The notes: a model not told the origin generated them from the letters alone. A DNA stretch of 34,393 nucleotides from Megasphaera cerevisiae DSM 20462 (GCF_001045675.1 NZ_LEKT01000029.1:1-34393), one strand, 5' to 3'. Counted from the stretch's first letter, positions 1 through 7,858 are shown. Program-made: numbers and translations.

Positions 1-2
1 AT

Positions 3-242
3 CGCGTGGAAGTAGAACGAGCTTTCAGTTTAGCGAAACGTCGGTTTGGCCTTACTCAAATCAGAACCTATCTGAAAGAAACGACACAGAGTGTAATAGC
101 GCTGTCTATTTTGGCACTGAACCTGGGAAAACTCCAGGCTATTCAGTGTACGCCAATTTTATTTTACCTACAGGTACTACTGTGGAAGGTAAAACGGGCC
201 TTAAAATGGCTGCCGTGTCAAAAAGTGGCTTTTGTGCAGTAG
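3..242 (+). mobile_element. IS transposase, C-terminal fragment (window edge)
   Basis: This is the last part of a DDE-type transposase gene that begins before the window. The frame is open from base 3, so the GTG at 6 is not a real start. The first 45 or so residues contain VERAFSLAKRRFGL, then a helix ending in ALSILALNLGKL. That is the usual C-terminal end of IS5/IS1182-like transposases, where the glutamate of VER is the last catalytic acid. The residues after about 45 look less conserved. The gene points toward the hlyD operon, and its end lies almost on the break in the ABC ATPase gene at 246-353, so the element's right end should be near 243-250. The terminal inverted repeat and target duplication cannot be defined because the other end is outside the window. 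The family assignment is from memory of the motif. Confidence 0.75.
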
Positions 243-245
243 ACA

Positions 246-353
246 TTAAATAGTACCTCTTGGGATCTTTAGATTTACGTCATTCACGGCGATGAATTTC
301 CCGAAGCAGCAGGTTAAGTTTTTAGTTTCAATTACGATGTCGGATTTATTCAT
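246..353 (-). pseudogene. ABC transporter ATP-binding protein, N-terminal remnant cut by an IS
   Basis: On the minus strand an ATG at 353 overlaps the hlyD stop by 8 bases and opens 35 codons before a TAA at 246-248. The peptide contains IVIETKNLTCCFGKFIAV followed by NDVNLKIPRGTI. This is the first beta-sheet region of an ABC ATPase, which normally runs straight into the Walker A loop (GLLGPNGAGKST). The homology stops one residue or so before that loop, where the transposase-bearing element begins. The gene was therefore the third gene of a tetR-hlyD-ABC efflux operon and is destroyed here. The rest of the ATPase and the permeases may survive beyond the element, outside the window. It is not a short natural gene, because the fragment ends exactly at a universally conserved motif. 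Confidence 0.8.
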
Positions 354-1323
354 GGAAAATCACATCCGCTGGCATGCCGGGTTTCATAATTCCGTCTCTG
401 TTGTCAATAGCGACCTTGACGTAAAATACAAGATTGGCCCGTTCGTTTTTTGTAATGCTCTGACGCGGAGTATATTCCGCCTTATCGCTGATTTCCTTTA
501 TATGACCGGTAAAGGCCTGGCTGGGGAGCGCATCAATCCGGACCGTGGCTTTTTGACCGACGGCAAGCGTTCCCAGCTCCGATGAAGATACGTAGACCTT
601 GACCCAGCAGTCTGACATATCGGCGACAGTGGCAATGGGTGAGCCGGCGTTTACATATTCTCCCGGCTCAAAATTTTTAGTAAGAATAAATCCGTCCAGA
701 GGGCAGTAAACCGTCAGGTCTTGTACCGCTTCTTGTGACATATCAATAACTGCCTGCTGACGTGTTACTTCTTCCTGGGCACTTTGTACTTCTTCATAAC
801 GAGGTCCGTTTTGCAGCAGTAACTCTTGCTCAGAAGCGGCGTTGAGCTGTGCTTCGGCTGACTTGCGAGCCGTGACGGCATCGTCATAAGCGGATGCCGC
901 AATGGCACCGTACGTTACAAGTGCCTGGCTGCGGCTATAGTCACGCTGGGCTTTATCATAGGCGCTCTGTGCGGCAGCGGTATTGGCTGCGGCCGCGCGG
1001 ATTTCTTCTGACCGACTGCCATTTTCCAACTTTAGCAGGTTTGTTTTAGCTTGGGCATACGCTGCTTTATCCCGGAGCAGCGCGGCTTCTAAGTCTTTCC
1101 GGTCCAGTATGGCGACAACGTCGCCTTGATGAATGGCGTCACCTTCTTTTACGCGAAGATTTTTGATATAGCCGCTGGTTTTGGGGCTGATATCAGCGGT
1201 CGTGACTTCTATCGTACCCGTACGTATTCTGGCTTCCCGCTGCTGCTGCCGGTACTGATATAATGCTGCCAGAATAATAGCGATAAGCAATATAAGAATA
1301 AGTACAAGTTTCATACGGTTCAT
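346..1323 (-). CDS. HlyD-family membrane fusion protein (YbhG-like efflux adaptor)
   Basis: This 325-residue periplasmic adaptor links an inner-membrane exporter to the outer membrane. An N-terminal membrane anchor at residues 4-22 is followed by a barrel-sandwich half with SGYIKNLRVKEGDAIHQGD (about 50-70). A long alanine- and glutamine-rich coiled coil follows (about 80-200), then the second half (VYCPLDGFI) and a beta-barrel ending PGMPADV. The length is normal for the family. The start is the ATG at 1323, overlapping the tetR stop by 4 bases (ATGA), so the two genes are translationally coupled. Its own stop overlaps the start of the broken ATPase gene. The order TetR, HlyD, ABC ATPase matches the E. 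coli cecR-ybhG-ybhF arrangement. The adaptor is probably orphaned here because its ATPase is disrupted. The substrate is unknown. Confidence 0.9.
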   Translation of the reverse strand: MNRMKLVLILILLIAIILAALYQYRQQQREARIRTGTIEVTTADISPKTSGYIKNLRVKEGDAIHQGDVVAILDRKDLEAALLRDKAAYAQAKTNLLKLENGSRSEEIRAAAANTAAAQSAYDKAQRDYSRSQALVTYGAIAASAYDDAVTARKSAEAQLNAASEQELLLQNGPRYEEVQSAQEEVTRQQAVIDMSQEAVQDLTVYCPLDGFILTKNFEPGEYVNAGSPIATVADMSDCWVKVYVSSSELGTLAVGQKATVRIDALPSQAFTGHIKEISDKAEYTPRQSITKNERANLVFYVKVAIDNRDGIMKPGMPADVIFHE

Positions 1324-1925
1324 GGATGCGGCCTCCTTTCGATTCCCGTAAGGAAAATTTCCACGGCTTGTTTCATATACGTATCCTCCTGTTCTGTTTC
1401 TTTTTCCGGGCCAATAATTTGAGAGTGGATATTATGTGTCAAGTAATAGAAATTGGCCACGCCAACGAGAAGGATAACTGCCGGTCGGACTGCTAATTCT
1501 TCGCGGAATAGCCCTTGGCTAATGCCCCGGGTCAGTGTCTCAGATAAAATGCGGTAGAGCTGGGGACCTATTTTTTCTGGAAGCATGTTATGCTGTTCGG
1601 CAGGATCACTTAATTCCCGGCAAATGATGTTGAGAAGAAGAGGATTTTCTGCGTGAATTTTCTCCATGGCTGCCGCGTAACGACGAATAACATCGCGGGG
1701 ATCCAATGCGGCAAGATCCGGCACTATAAATTCTTTGAGGGCAGATATCTGACTCATGAAGGCAGCTTCATATAATTGATGCTTACTGCCGAAATAATAG
1801 GAAATCATAGCACTGTTCGTATGAGCTTTATCCGCAATTTGGCGGATAGATACTTTATTGTAGCCGTATTCACCAAATAATTCGACAGCGGCTTGCAGCA
1901 GTGCTTCCTTAGGAATGTGTTCCAT
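1320..1925 (-). CDS. TetR/AcrR-family transcriptional repressor (CecR-like)
   Basis: This 201-residue regulator has an N-terminal helix-turn-helix at about residues 22-46 (VSIRQIADKAHTNSAMISYYF), the classic TetR signature, and a helical C-terminal ligand domain resembling the CecR/YbiH group. It heads the operon with hlyD and the broken ABC gene, and it probably represses that operon in response to a toxic compound. The ATG at 1925 has an AGGAGGT ribosome site about 8 bases upstream. A good promoter (TTGTAA, 17 bp, TATAAT) lies at 1985-2013, and two tandem palindromes lie just downstream of it at 1952-1977, which suggests autorepression. The repressor itself looks intact although the pump behind it is not. 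Confidence 0.9.
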   Translation of the reverse strand: MEHIPKEALLQAAVELFGEYGYNKVSIRQIADKAHTNSAMISYYFGSKHQLYEAAFMSQISALKEFIVPDLAALDPRDVIRRYAAAMEKIHAENPLLLNIICRELSDPAEQHNMLPEKIGPQLYRILSETLTRGISQGLFREELAVRPAVILLVGVANFYYLTHNIHSQIIGPEKETEQEDTYMKQAVEIFLTGIERRPHP

Positions 1926-1951
1926 TCATAAATACCTCCTGGTGACGTTGT

Positions 1952-1977
1952 TAATCAAATGATTTAATCAAATGATT
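1952..1977. promoter_or_regulatory. Tandem palindromic operator candidate for the TetR repressor
   Basis: The 13-mer TAATCAAATGATT occurs twice head to tail. Each copy contains the palindrome AATCA-AA-TGATT (1953-1964 and 1966-1977). The array sits between the -10 box and the tetR ribosome binding site, where a bound repressor would block transcription. Assigning it to this TetR is inference from position and symmetry. Confidence 0.6.
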
Positions 1978-1984
1978 AATTAAG

Positions 1985-2013
1985 ATTATACGGTAGAAAA
2001 AGAACTTTTACAA
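1985..2013 (-). promoter_or_regulatory. Promoter of the tetR-hlyD operon
   Basis: On the minus strand there is TTGTAA, a 17-bp spacer and a perfect TATAAT. It is followed by the tandem operator and the tetR ribosome binding site. Confidence 0.65.
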
Positions 2014-2115
2014 GAAGTAAAGATAATTAAATAGAGCATATGCAAAATTTATATGTGAAAGAAGACAGAATGATTTCTTGGTTTAGTTCTTTCCAAGCAG
2101 GACCGCCGCGATGAA

Positions 2116-2148
2116 TTGACTTTGACACGGATGTATAAATATTATAAA
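2116..2148 (+). promoter_or_regulatory. Promoter candidate for the exported protein at 2206
   Basis: Two overlapping -35-like hexamers, TTGACT (2116) and TTGACA (2122), precede TATTAT (2140) and TATAAA (2143). The pairs TTGACT-18-TATTAT and TTGACA-15-TATAAA are both possible. It lies about 60 bases before the chosen TTG start. Confidence 0.45.
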
Positions 2149-2205
2149 ATGACAGTAACATGTTTTGGATACAGGAATACGCTCTGTGCATACGAGGTGA
2201 CGAGA

Positions 2206-2877
2206 TTGAAAGCAAAATCTGTAGTGGCGCTGACTGCCGTTTTATTGATCATAGGGACGGCTGCGATGGCGAAGGAAAAAGGGACGCCTGTAAAGTTCCC
2301 TAATTGGGGTGTGATTACGGTGCCTGACGATTTGTATATGGAACAGGGCAGGCAGCCCATGGTGACGGCCCAGGACTACGACAATGATATGGTGTCTATG
2401 TTGGAAACAATTTATCCTTTGGAACCGGAGACCTATCAATTGGTGAAAAAAAATGACGCGTCTTTTCAATATGGATATCTTCTTCATTACAGTGCCAGCA
2501 TTTGGGAGGTAGAAGCTGCCATTGAGCGTCAGGATAAAGAAAATTCCTATTTGCGGGATATTGGAAGCAGACCTGAGCTAAATACACTTGTGCTTCATGC
2601 CAATGAGAAAATGTCGACCGATTTACCCAGGGGATTTCGTGTTGTGAAACCGCTGACGGCAAAAAAAATAAAAGACCGGCAATTTTATGAGGGAACCATA
2701 GCGCGCAGCTTGATTATTAATCAGAACAGTTTTACGGAACTGATTCGAATTATTGCATGGCAGCACGGCAATTCTGTTGAAATAGCTGTTATTATGGGCA
2801 ATACAGCAGATGGTAACGAACTGCCCGACAGTGTTGCGGCAATGTTTGAGAATGCTGAAAAAATGCCTAAAAAATGA
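2206..2877 (+). CDS. Exported protein of unknown function
   Basis: The frame is open from 2116, but the best start is the TTG at 2206, because GAGGTG lies six bases upstream and translation then begins with a clean Sec signal peptide (MKAKSVVALTAVLLIIGTAAMA, cleavage after about residue 22). The mature part has about 200 residues and contains no motif I recognise. It begins with a short segment resembling a surface or periplasmic protein (KFPNWGVITVPDDLYME). Paired charged and hydrophobic strands later suggest a small alpha/beta fold. It may be co-transcribed with the threonine aldolase, which starts 19 bases downstream. Function unknown. Confidence 0.75.
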   Translation: MKAKSVVALTAVLLIIGTAAMAKEKGTPVKFPNWGVITVPDDLYMEQGRQPMVTAQDYDNDMVSMLETIYPLEPETYQLVKKNDASFQYGYLLHYSASIWEVEAAIERQDKENSYLRDIGSRPELNTLVLHANEKMSTDLPRGFRVVKPLTAKKIKDRQFYEGTIARSLIINQNSFTELIRIIAWQHGNSVEIAVIMGNTADGNELPDSVAAMFENAEKMPKK

Positions 2878-2896
2878 GTGGAAATGAGGAAAAAGA

Positions 2897-3934
2897 ATGA
2901 TACGTTTTGAATGTGATTATCTTGAAGGCGCTCCGGTGCAGGTTTTAGAGGCTATTGCAAAGGCTAATTTAGAGCAACATCCAGGATATGGCTTTGATCC
3001 CCATTCAGATCATGCGAAGGATTTGATACGCCAGGCCTGCCGGTCCCCGCAGGCCGGTGTGTATTTTTTGGTTGGCGGAACACAGGCGAACCTGATCGTT
3101 CTTGCCGCAGGACTCAAACCGTATCAGGGCGTGATTGCTCCGCAGACCTCGCATATCTTTAACCATGAAACCGGTGCCATTGAAGCAACCGGTCATAAAA
3201 TTCTTTCCGTAGAGACTAAGGACGGAAAGTTGACGGCACAGCAGGTGAAGGAGGTCTGCCGGTCATACTGGAATGAAACGCACAAGCTCTTTTTTGTACA
3301 GCCCGGCATGGTATATGTTTCGCAGACCACAGAAGTTGGCACAATGTATAGTAAAGCGGAACTGGCAGCGATTTATGACGTATGTAAAGAGTATCATATG
3401 AAGCTTTTTGTTGACGGAGCCAGACTGGGATATGCGCTGGAAGCACCCGGAAGTGATATGACGCTGGCTGATCTGCCGCAGCTCTGCAGCGTTTTTACCA
3501 TCGGCGGCACAAAACAAGGAGCGCTTTTTGGTGAAGCCGTTGTTGTTATGGATGATGAACTTTCGCGCGAATTCCCATATCATATCAAACAGCGCGGCGG
3601 ATTGATGGCAAAAGGGTGGCTTCTGGGCGTTCAGTATGAAGCGCTTTTTACGGATGATTTGTATTTAAAGCTGGCCAAACATGCCGCGGATTTGGCTGTG
3701 AAGGTACATGATGGGCTGAAGTCTGCCGGATTTGATTTTTATTTTGACCATATGACGAACCAGCAATTGCCTGTATTGACCCAGGCTCAATTTGAAGCAC
3801 TCAGCAGAGAGTATTCCTTTGACCTTTTTGCGGCATTGCCAGATGGCCGTATTGCAGCCAGAATTTGTACTTCCTGGGCTACTAAACAAGAGGATGTAGA
3901 GAAATTGCTGTCGGATTTGAAAAAATTGAAATAG
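2897..3934 (+). CDS. ltaE: Low-specificity L-threonine aldolase (PLP-dependent)
   Basis: This 345-residue fold-type I PLP enzyme of the beta-eliminating lyase/threonine aldolase family cleaves L-threonine or L-allo-threonine to glycine and acetaldehyde in the cytoplasm. Visible signatures are GGTQAN near residue 60, SHIFNHETGAIE around 85-96 (the histidine that stacks on PLP), FVDGARLG at 171-178 with Asp173 contacting the pyridine nitrogen, and GGTKQGALFG with Lys206 as the Schiff-base lysine. The length is typical. A GAGGAAAAAG-type ribosome site precedes the ATG. A strong hairpin terminator follows at 3984-4027. The stereo-preference cannot be read from the sequence, and a related aminotransferase role is a less likely alternative. 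Confidence 0.85.
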   Translation: MIRFECDYLEGAPVQVLEAIAKANLEQHPGYGFDPHSDHAKDLIRQACRSPQAGVYFLVGGTQANLIVLAAGLKPYQGVIAPQTSHIFNHETGAIEATGHKILSVETKDGKLTAQQVKEVCRSYWNETHKLFFVQPGMVYVSQTTEVGTMYSKAELAAIYDVCKEYHMKLFVDGARLGYALEAPGSDMTLADLPQLCSVFTIGGTKQGALFGEAVVVMDDELSREFPYHIKQRGGLMAKGWLLGVQYEALFTDDLYLKLAKHAADLAVKVHDGLKSAGFDFYFDHMTNQQLPVLTQAQFEALSREYSFDLFAALPDGRIAARICTSWATKQEDVEKLLSDLKKLK

Positions 3935-3983
3935 CGGCAGGTGTCGTTCCGGAAATAGGTGATTTTGTATCGTGTTATATTGA

Positions 3984-4027
3984 AAAAAACTATCGGCTGC
4001 ACCTATAAGGTGACCGATAGTTTTTTT
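3984..4027. terminator. Bidirectional intrinsic terminator
   Basis: A perfect ACTATCGG/CCGATAGT stem has A7 before it and T7 after it, so it works on both strands. It sits between the convergent ends of the threonine aldolase gene and alsS. Confidence 0.85.
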
Positions 4028-4050
4028 ATGATGTACGTTAGTCGGTAAAT

Positions 4051-5709
4051 TTATAATTCATTCATCAATTTTTCCAGTCGTTTTGTAAGCTTCATATTTT
4101 CGCTGTAGTCGATGGGGCAGTCGATGATGACAGATGTATCTTGTTTGAAGGCTTTTTTCAGTGTCGGCAGCAGCTCCTCTGCTTGGGCTATGCGATATCC
4201 TATGGCACCGACACTTTCGGCAAATTTTACGAAGTCGGGATTGGTAAAGTCTACATATTCGTGATGTCCATATTGCATGTCCTGCTTCCATTTAATAAGG
4301 CCGTAGCTCTGATCATTAAAAATCAGCGTAACGAAATGGGTGCCCAGACGATGCGCCGTTTCAAATTCCTGACAATTCATCATAAAACCGGCATCGCCTG
4401 TAATTGCCAGGACTTGCTTTTCAGGATGAATTAATTTTGCCGCAATAGCGCCGGGGACGGCAATACCCATCGTGGCAAAGCCGTTGGAAATGATGCAGGT
4501 ATTTGGTTTGTAGCAATTATAATGCCGGGCGATCCATACCTTGTTGGCACCGACGTCAGAAATGACGATATCATCGGGACCCATCACCTTGCGGCAGTCA
4601 ATCAGTGCTTTTTGCGGTTTTACTGGAAACGACATGTTTTCGGCATAGCTTTCATGTTCGATAACCATCCGCTGACGGATATCAAGCGCAAATTTTGGTT
4701 CTTGCAGCCGCGCGGCTTTAGCCATGATGCGTGACAGGGAATCGGGAATATTGCCTATTACTTCTACCTCAGGCTGATAGTTTTTGTTAATGTCTGCAGG
4801 CATCGTGTCAATATGAATGATATCGGCATTGCCTATATGCCATTTGGCCGGTGCGTATTCAATAATATCGTAGCCGACGGCAATGACGAGACTGGCCTTT
4901 TCCAGTACTTTTGTCTGATAATCATCCATAGGAATGCCTACTGTCCAAAGAGAGTATTTGTTATTGAAAGGAATGGCACCCTTGGACATCATTGTATTGA
5001 TGACAGGAAGCTTCAGTTTTTCAGCAAATTTTGTCAGCATTTCTGAGGCCTGACTGCGAATTACGCTGCTGCCGGCGAGGATCACTGGATTTTTAGCATA
5101 GGAGATCATGGCGGCTGCTTTTTCAATTTGAGAGGTCAGTGCTGTTTCCGGCAAGATGGACTTGTGCTGCAGCGGCTTTTCATCCTCGCCGACAGGCATT
5201 TGGCTGATATTTACAGGTAAATCAATAAACGTAGCGCCTGGCTTTTCCCGTTCGGCATATTTAAAGGCAAGTCGTGTGATTTCTGCCATAGTATCAGGCC
5301 GGACGACCGTGTAAGCGCGGCGTGTGATAGGTTCAAACATGGCCCGCAGATCTAAATATTGATGCGCTGTAATGTGCATTTTATCGGTGCCTACTTGTCC
5401 GGAAATTGCCACAAGGGGCGCACCGTCACAGTCGGCATCGGCAACGCCCGTGATCAGATTTGTGGCACCTGGGCCGAGAGTCGCCATGCAGACTCCGGCT
5501 TTGCCGGTCAGGCGTCCGTAAATATCGGCCATAAAGGCAGCGCCCTGTTCATGGCGGACCGTAATAAATTCGATCTTGGATCGGGACAAGGCTTCCATAA
5601 TTGCCAGATTTTCTTCACCGGGAATACCGAATATATAATGGACGCCTTCTTCTTCCAGGCAGTCAACTAATAAATCAGCGGTATTGCGTGGGTGTTTTGT
5701 TTCAGTCAT
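4051..5709 (-). CDS. alsS: Acetolactate synthase, catabolic type
   Basis: This 552-residue TPP enzyme condenses two pyruvates to 2-acetolactate and CO2, feeding acetoin/butanediol formation or branched-chain amino acids. The N-terminal PYR domain has the catalytic glutamate in VRHEQGAAFMAD (Glu54). A central domain carries GYDIIEYAPAKW (279-290), a strong match to Bacillus AlsS. The C-terminal PP domain has the TPP/Mg motif GDAGF (438-442) through ND (465-466). The end VIIDCPIDYSENMKL is also AlsS-like. No separate small regulatory subunit is adjacent, which fits the catabolic type. The frame extends to 5727, but the ATG at 5709 has GAGGAG 6-7 bases upstream and is preferred. The gene is monocistronic, with its own promoter at 5763-5791. 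An anabolic ilvB role cannot be excluded. Confidence 0.85.
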   Translation of the reverse strand: MTETKHPRNTADLLVDCLEEEGVHYIFGIPGEENLAIMEALSRSKIEFITVRHEQGAAFMADIYGRLTGKAGVCMATLGPGATNLITGVADADCDGAPLVAISGQVGTDKMHITAHQYLDLRAMFEPITRRAYTVVRPDTMAEITRLAFKYAEREKPGATFIDLPVNISQMPVGEDEKPLQHKSILPETALTSQIEKAAAMISYAKNPVILAGSSVIRSQASEMLTKFAEKLKLPVINTMMSKGAIPFNNKYSLWTVGIPMDDYQTKVLEKASLVIAVGYDIIEYAPAKWHIGNADIIHIDTMPADINKNYQPEVEVIGNIPDSLSRIMAKAARLQEPKFALDIRQRMVIEHESYAENMSFPVKPQKALIDCRKVMGPDDIVISDVGANKVWIARHYNCYKPNTCIISNGFATMGIAVPGAIAAKLIHPEKQVLAITGDAGFMMNCQEFETAHRLGTHFVTLIFNDQSYGLIKWKQDMQYGHHEYVDFTNPDFVKFAESVGAIGYRIAQAEELLPTLKKAFKQDTSVIIDCPIDYSENMKLTKRLEKLMNEL

Positions 5710-5762
5710 AATATCTCCTCTAATCATAAACGTATTCAGGTGAAATCGATCATCTGTTCCGT

Positions 5763-5791
5763 ATTATAGTATGTGAAATGTTTTTTTTCAA
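5763..5791 (-). promoter_or_regulatory. alsS promoter
   Basis: On the minus strand TTGAAA, an exact 17-bp spacer and TATAAT lie about 55 bases before the alsS start. Confidence 0.7.
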
Positions 5792-6113
5792 TTTCATTAT
5801 ACGGAATTTAATATAATATTAATCTTTTGTTTGATAAAGAAAAAAGATGAAAAATGTATTAAAATAGCATATAACAGCTGATTATAACGATTTTAAACAA
5901 CGTTTATGTGGTAAAAATAATTTTGTAATAAGAAAAACGATTTTAAAATACGAAACAAAAATGGTTTTATTAGAGCAATAAAAATGTATGCTGCAAATGT
6001 ACGGGAATCAAAACAAAAAAATAACGTGTATTGACTTGAGAAATAATATAGTGCAAAGATAGATATTGACGTTACGCTGGATATAGAAAGCAAATGTACA
6101 AGGAGGGCCATAT
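5792..6113. other. AT-rich divergent intergenic region with paired repeats
   Basis: The region between alsS (minus) and the DUF523 gene (plus) holds no supportable gene. It contains AACGATTTTAAA at 5886-5897 and again at 5936-5947, both followed two bases later by ACG. They are spaced 50 bp apart, close to five helical turns. These are candidate regulator sites. Only weak -35-like hexamers (TTGACT at 6031, TTGACG at 6066) precede the plus-strand gene. Confidence 0.5.
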
Positions 6114-6560
6114 ATGAATGTATTAATTAGTGCCTGTCTGTTGGGGCAGGCGTGCCGGTACGATGGCAAGACAAAAGAATATGCCGCAATACATGAATTG
6201 CAGAAAAAGCAGCATATCTGCTGGATTCCTATTTGCCCTGAGCAGGCCGGAGGGCTGCCGACCCCTCGGGATCCGGCTGAGCGTCGCAGGGGCGATGTGA
6301 TCACCAGCAAGGGAGCGGACGTGACTGCGCAATATCAGCAGGGAGCCTGCCAGACGCTGCGGCTGGCACAGATGTTTCAATGTGCTTATGCCGTATTAAA
6401 AGAAAAAAGCCCGTCCTGTGGCTGCGGGAAAATTTATGATGGCACTTTTACGAGAACGCTGACCGATGGGGACGGAGTGACTGCGGAAGTATTAAAAAAA
6501 AATGGCATTGTTGTTCTGGGAGAATCCGGCCCTTTTGATGTATTGCGGAAAGACGGCTGA
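6114..6560 (+). CDS. DUF523 family protein (YbbK-like)
   Basis: This 148-residue cytoplasmic protein is of the DUF523 family. The family signatures are the N-terminal ISACLLGQACRYDG, the central CPEQAGGLPTPRDPAE and the later LKEKSPSCG. Conserved cysteines lie in all three. The biochemical function of the family is not established; the cysteine pattern suggests metal or sulfur chemistry, which is inference. The ATG at 6114 has AAGGAGG seven bases upstream. It is followed after 89 bases by lepB, which has its own promoter, so it is probably transcribed alone. Confidence 0.85.
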   Translation: MNVLISACLLGQACRYDGKTKEYAAIHELQKKQHICWIPICPEQAGGLPTPRDPAERRRGDVITSKGADVTAQYQQGACQTLRLAQMFQCAYAVLKEKSPSCGCGKIYDGTFTRTLTDGDGVTAEVLKKNGIVVLGESGPFDVLRKDG

Positions 6561-6594
6561 TTTTTGGCGTTAGTGAAAAACGGGAACAGGTACC

Positions 6595-6623
6595 TTGCTT
6601 TTACCTCCTGTGTTTGTTAAAAT
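6595..6623 (+). promoter_or_regulatory. lepB promoter
   Basis: TTGCTT, a 17-bp spacer and TAAAAT lie just after the DUF523 stop and about 27 bases before the lepB start. Confidence 0.55.
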
Positions 6624-6649
6624 AAGTGAGTACGTAAGGAGGTTTTTAA

Positions 6650-7210
6650 GTGAGCACATTTTTACATGAAATATACGAATGGCTGTATTCAATCATTATT
6701 GCTTTGGCAATTGCTTTAGTTATTCATATTTTCTTTTTTCAACCAACCCGTGTTTCCGGTGAATCGATGGTACCGACGCTGCATAACGGAGAATACCTTA
6801 TCGTTTCCAAATGGAATCATGTAATGGGAGAGGTGCCGAATTATGGTGATATTGTCATTATCGACAGCCGTGTCCAATATCCACGGACGTGGAAGGATGA
6901 TGTGACTGAGCCGATGAATAATTATTTGGCATTCTTTGATCATGACCTGCAGACGAAAAATATCTGGGTCAAGAGAGTTATCGGCCGGCCCGGGGACACG
7001 CTGGCGTTTCATGACGGCAAGGTTTGGCGCAATGGGGAGGCCTTGGATGAAACGTATATTAATGAACCGATGACCTACAGCCGTAAGGACGAGATCAAAA
7101 TTCCTGAAGGCTATGTATTCTGTATGGGAGATAACCGCAATCACAGCAGTGACAGCCGTTTTATTGGACCTGTGCCGATTGACCATGTTTTGGGTAAGGT
7201 TATTTGGTGA
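6650..7210 (+). CDS. lepB: Signal peptidase I
   Basis: This 186-residue membrane peptidase removes signal peptides from Sec and Tat substrates on the outer face of the cytoplasmic membrane. A single N-terminal transmembrane helix spans about residues 12-30. It is followed by the catalytic box SGESMVPTL with Ser39 as nucleophile, then WVKRVIGRPGD with Lys108 as general base, and the C-terminal box GDNRNHSSDSR. The short single-helix form is the Gram-positive type. The start is GTG at 6650, supported by AAGGAGG 6-7 bases upstream and by the fit of the helix. Its substrates should include the several exported proteins encoded in this window. Confidence 0.95.
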   Translation: MSTFLHEIYEWLYSIIIALAIALVIHIFFFQPTRVSGESMVPTLHNGEYLIVSKWNHVMGEVPNYGDIVIIDSRVQYPRTWKDDVTEPMNNYLAFFDHDLQTKNIWVKRVIGRPGDTLAFHDGKVWRNGEALDETYINEPMTYSRKDEIKIPEGYVFCMGDNRNHSSDSRFIGPVPIDHVLGKVIW

Positions 7211-7243
7211 GTCGTACTGTTGGATCAAAAATGAATAGAAATA

Positions 7244-7287
7244 GAGACAGTTCGTAATCCATCCTGTCGGTAAACAAAACTAGGAAG
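7244..7287 (+). promoter_or_regulatory. preQ1-I riboswitch aptamer
   Basis: A five-base-pair stem GACAG (7246-7250)/CTGTC (7264-7268) encloses a 13-nt loop. It is followed by an A-rich tail AAACAAAACTAGGA (7272-7285). This hairpin plus A-rich tail ending in a GGA that can pair back into the loop is the H-type pseudoknot of preQ1 class I; the tail closely resembles that of the Thermoanaerobacter aptamer. A terminator follows at once, and the downstream genes are queT and queF, so ligand binding should cause transcription termination. The identification rests on pattern and context, not a covariance search. Confidence 0.8.
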
Positions 7288-7306
7288 CTGTACACGGTAT
7301 GTACGC

Positions 7307-7340
7307 AAACGGGTTTGTTTTGGATAAACCCGTTTTTTTT
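7307..7340 (+). terminator. Riboswitch expression-platform terminator
   Basis: A perfect 10-bp stem, AAACGGGTTT/AAACCCGTTT (7307-7316 with 7326-7335), is followed by a T run to 7340. It lies between the preQ1 aptamer and the queT ribosome binding site. Confidence 0.85.
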
Positions 7341-7363
7341 GTATAGAAAAGGAGGTGGCGCTG

Positions 7364-7858
7364 ATGTATAATTTTTTGGCCAATACCAAACGCATGACTA
7401 TTTCCAGTATGGTTATTGCACTATATGTAGCCGTACTTTATGTAACGCAGGGAATTTCTTTTGGAGCCTATCAAATTCGAATTGCGACAGCATTATACGC
7501 ATTGGCGTTTTTGTACCCCTTCCTGGTAGTACCCTTGGGAATCGCTAATCTGATTGCGAATTTCCTTTTTGGCGGCTTGGGGCCATTAGATATGGCCGGC
7601 GGCTGCTTTGTCGGCATGACGGCGGCATGGGCTATCGTTCAGATCCGCACGCAAGGCTGGAATGTATGGCTGACAGCCCTGCCTATTTGGCTGGTGCCAT
7701 CCTTTTTCGTCAGTATGTGGCTGTCTTATCTGCTGCATCTGCCATACTGGACATTGGCTGCCAGCTTGTCGGTTGGACAGCTGCCGCCGGCAATCTGCGG
7801 CGTGTTTCTTATTCATGCGCTGGTTAAAACATATAGTTATCATAAGGAGGGCATATGA
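7364..7858 (+). CDS. queT: QueT-family queuosine precursor ECF transporter S component
   Basis: This 164-residue, highly hydrophobic protein has about five or six membrane helices. It has the QueT-family start [19 protein letters not shown] and an internal [17 protein letters not shown]. It is the substrate-binding S component that, with a shared energizing module encoded elsewhere, should import preQ1 or a related 7-deazaguanine. The start is the ATG at 7364 with AGGAGGT 7-8 bases upstream; the GTG at 7355 lies inside that site. It is controlled by the preQ1-I riboswitch and overlaps queF by four bases, which supports the substrate assignment. Confidence 0.85.
   Translation: MYNFLANTKRMTISSMVIALYVAVLYVTQGISFGAYQIRIATALYALAFLYPFLVVPLGIANLIANFLFGGLGPLDMAGGCFVGMTAAWAIVQIRTQGWNVWLTALPIWLVPSFFVSMWLSYLLHLPYWTLAASLSVGQLPPAICGVFLIHALVKTYSYHKEGI

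Noticed and set aside
2-253. A second open frame across the transposase fragment with a protein-like glycine/threonine-rich end
   Set aside because: Its stop lies across the junction with the ABC remnant, and the other frame carries the clear transposase motif, so this is most likely chance.
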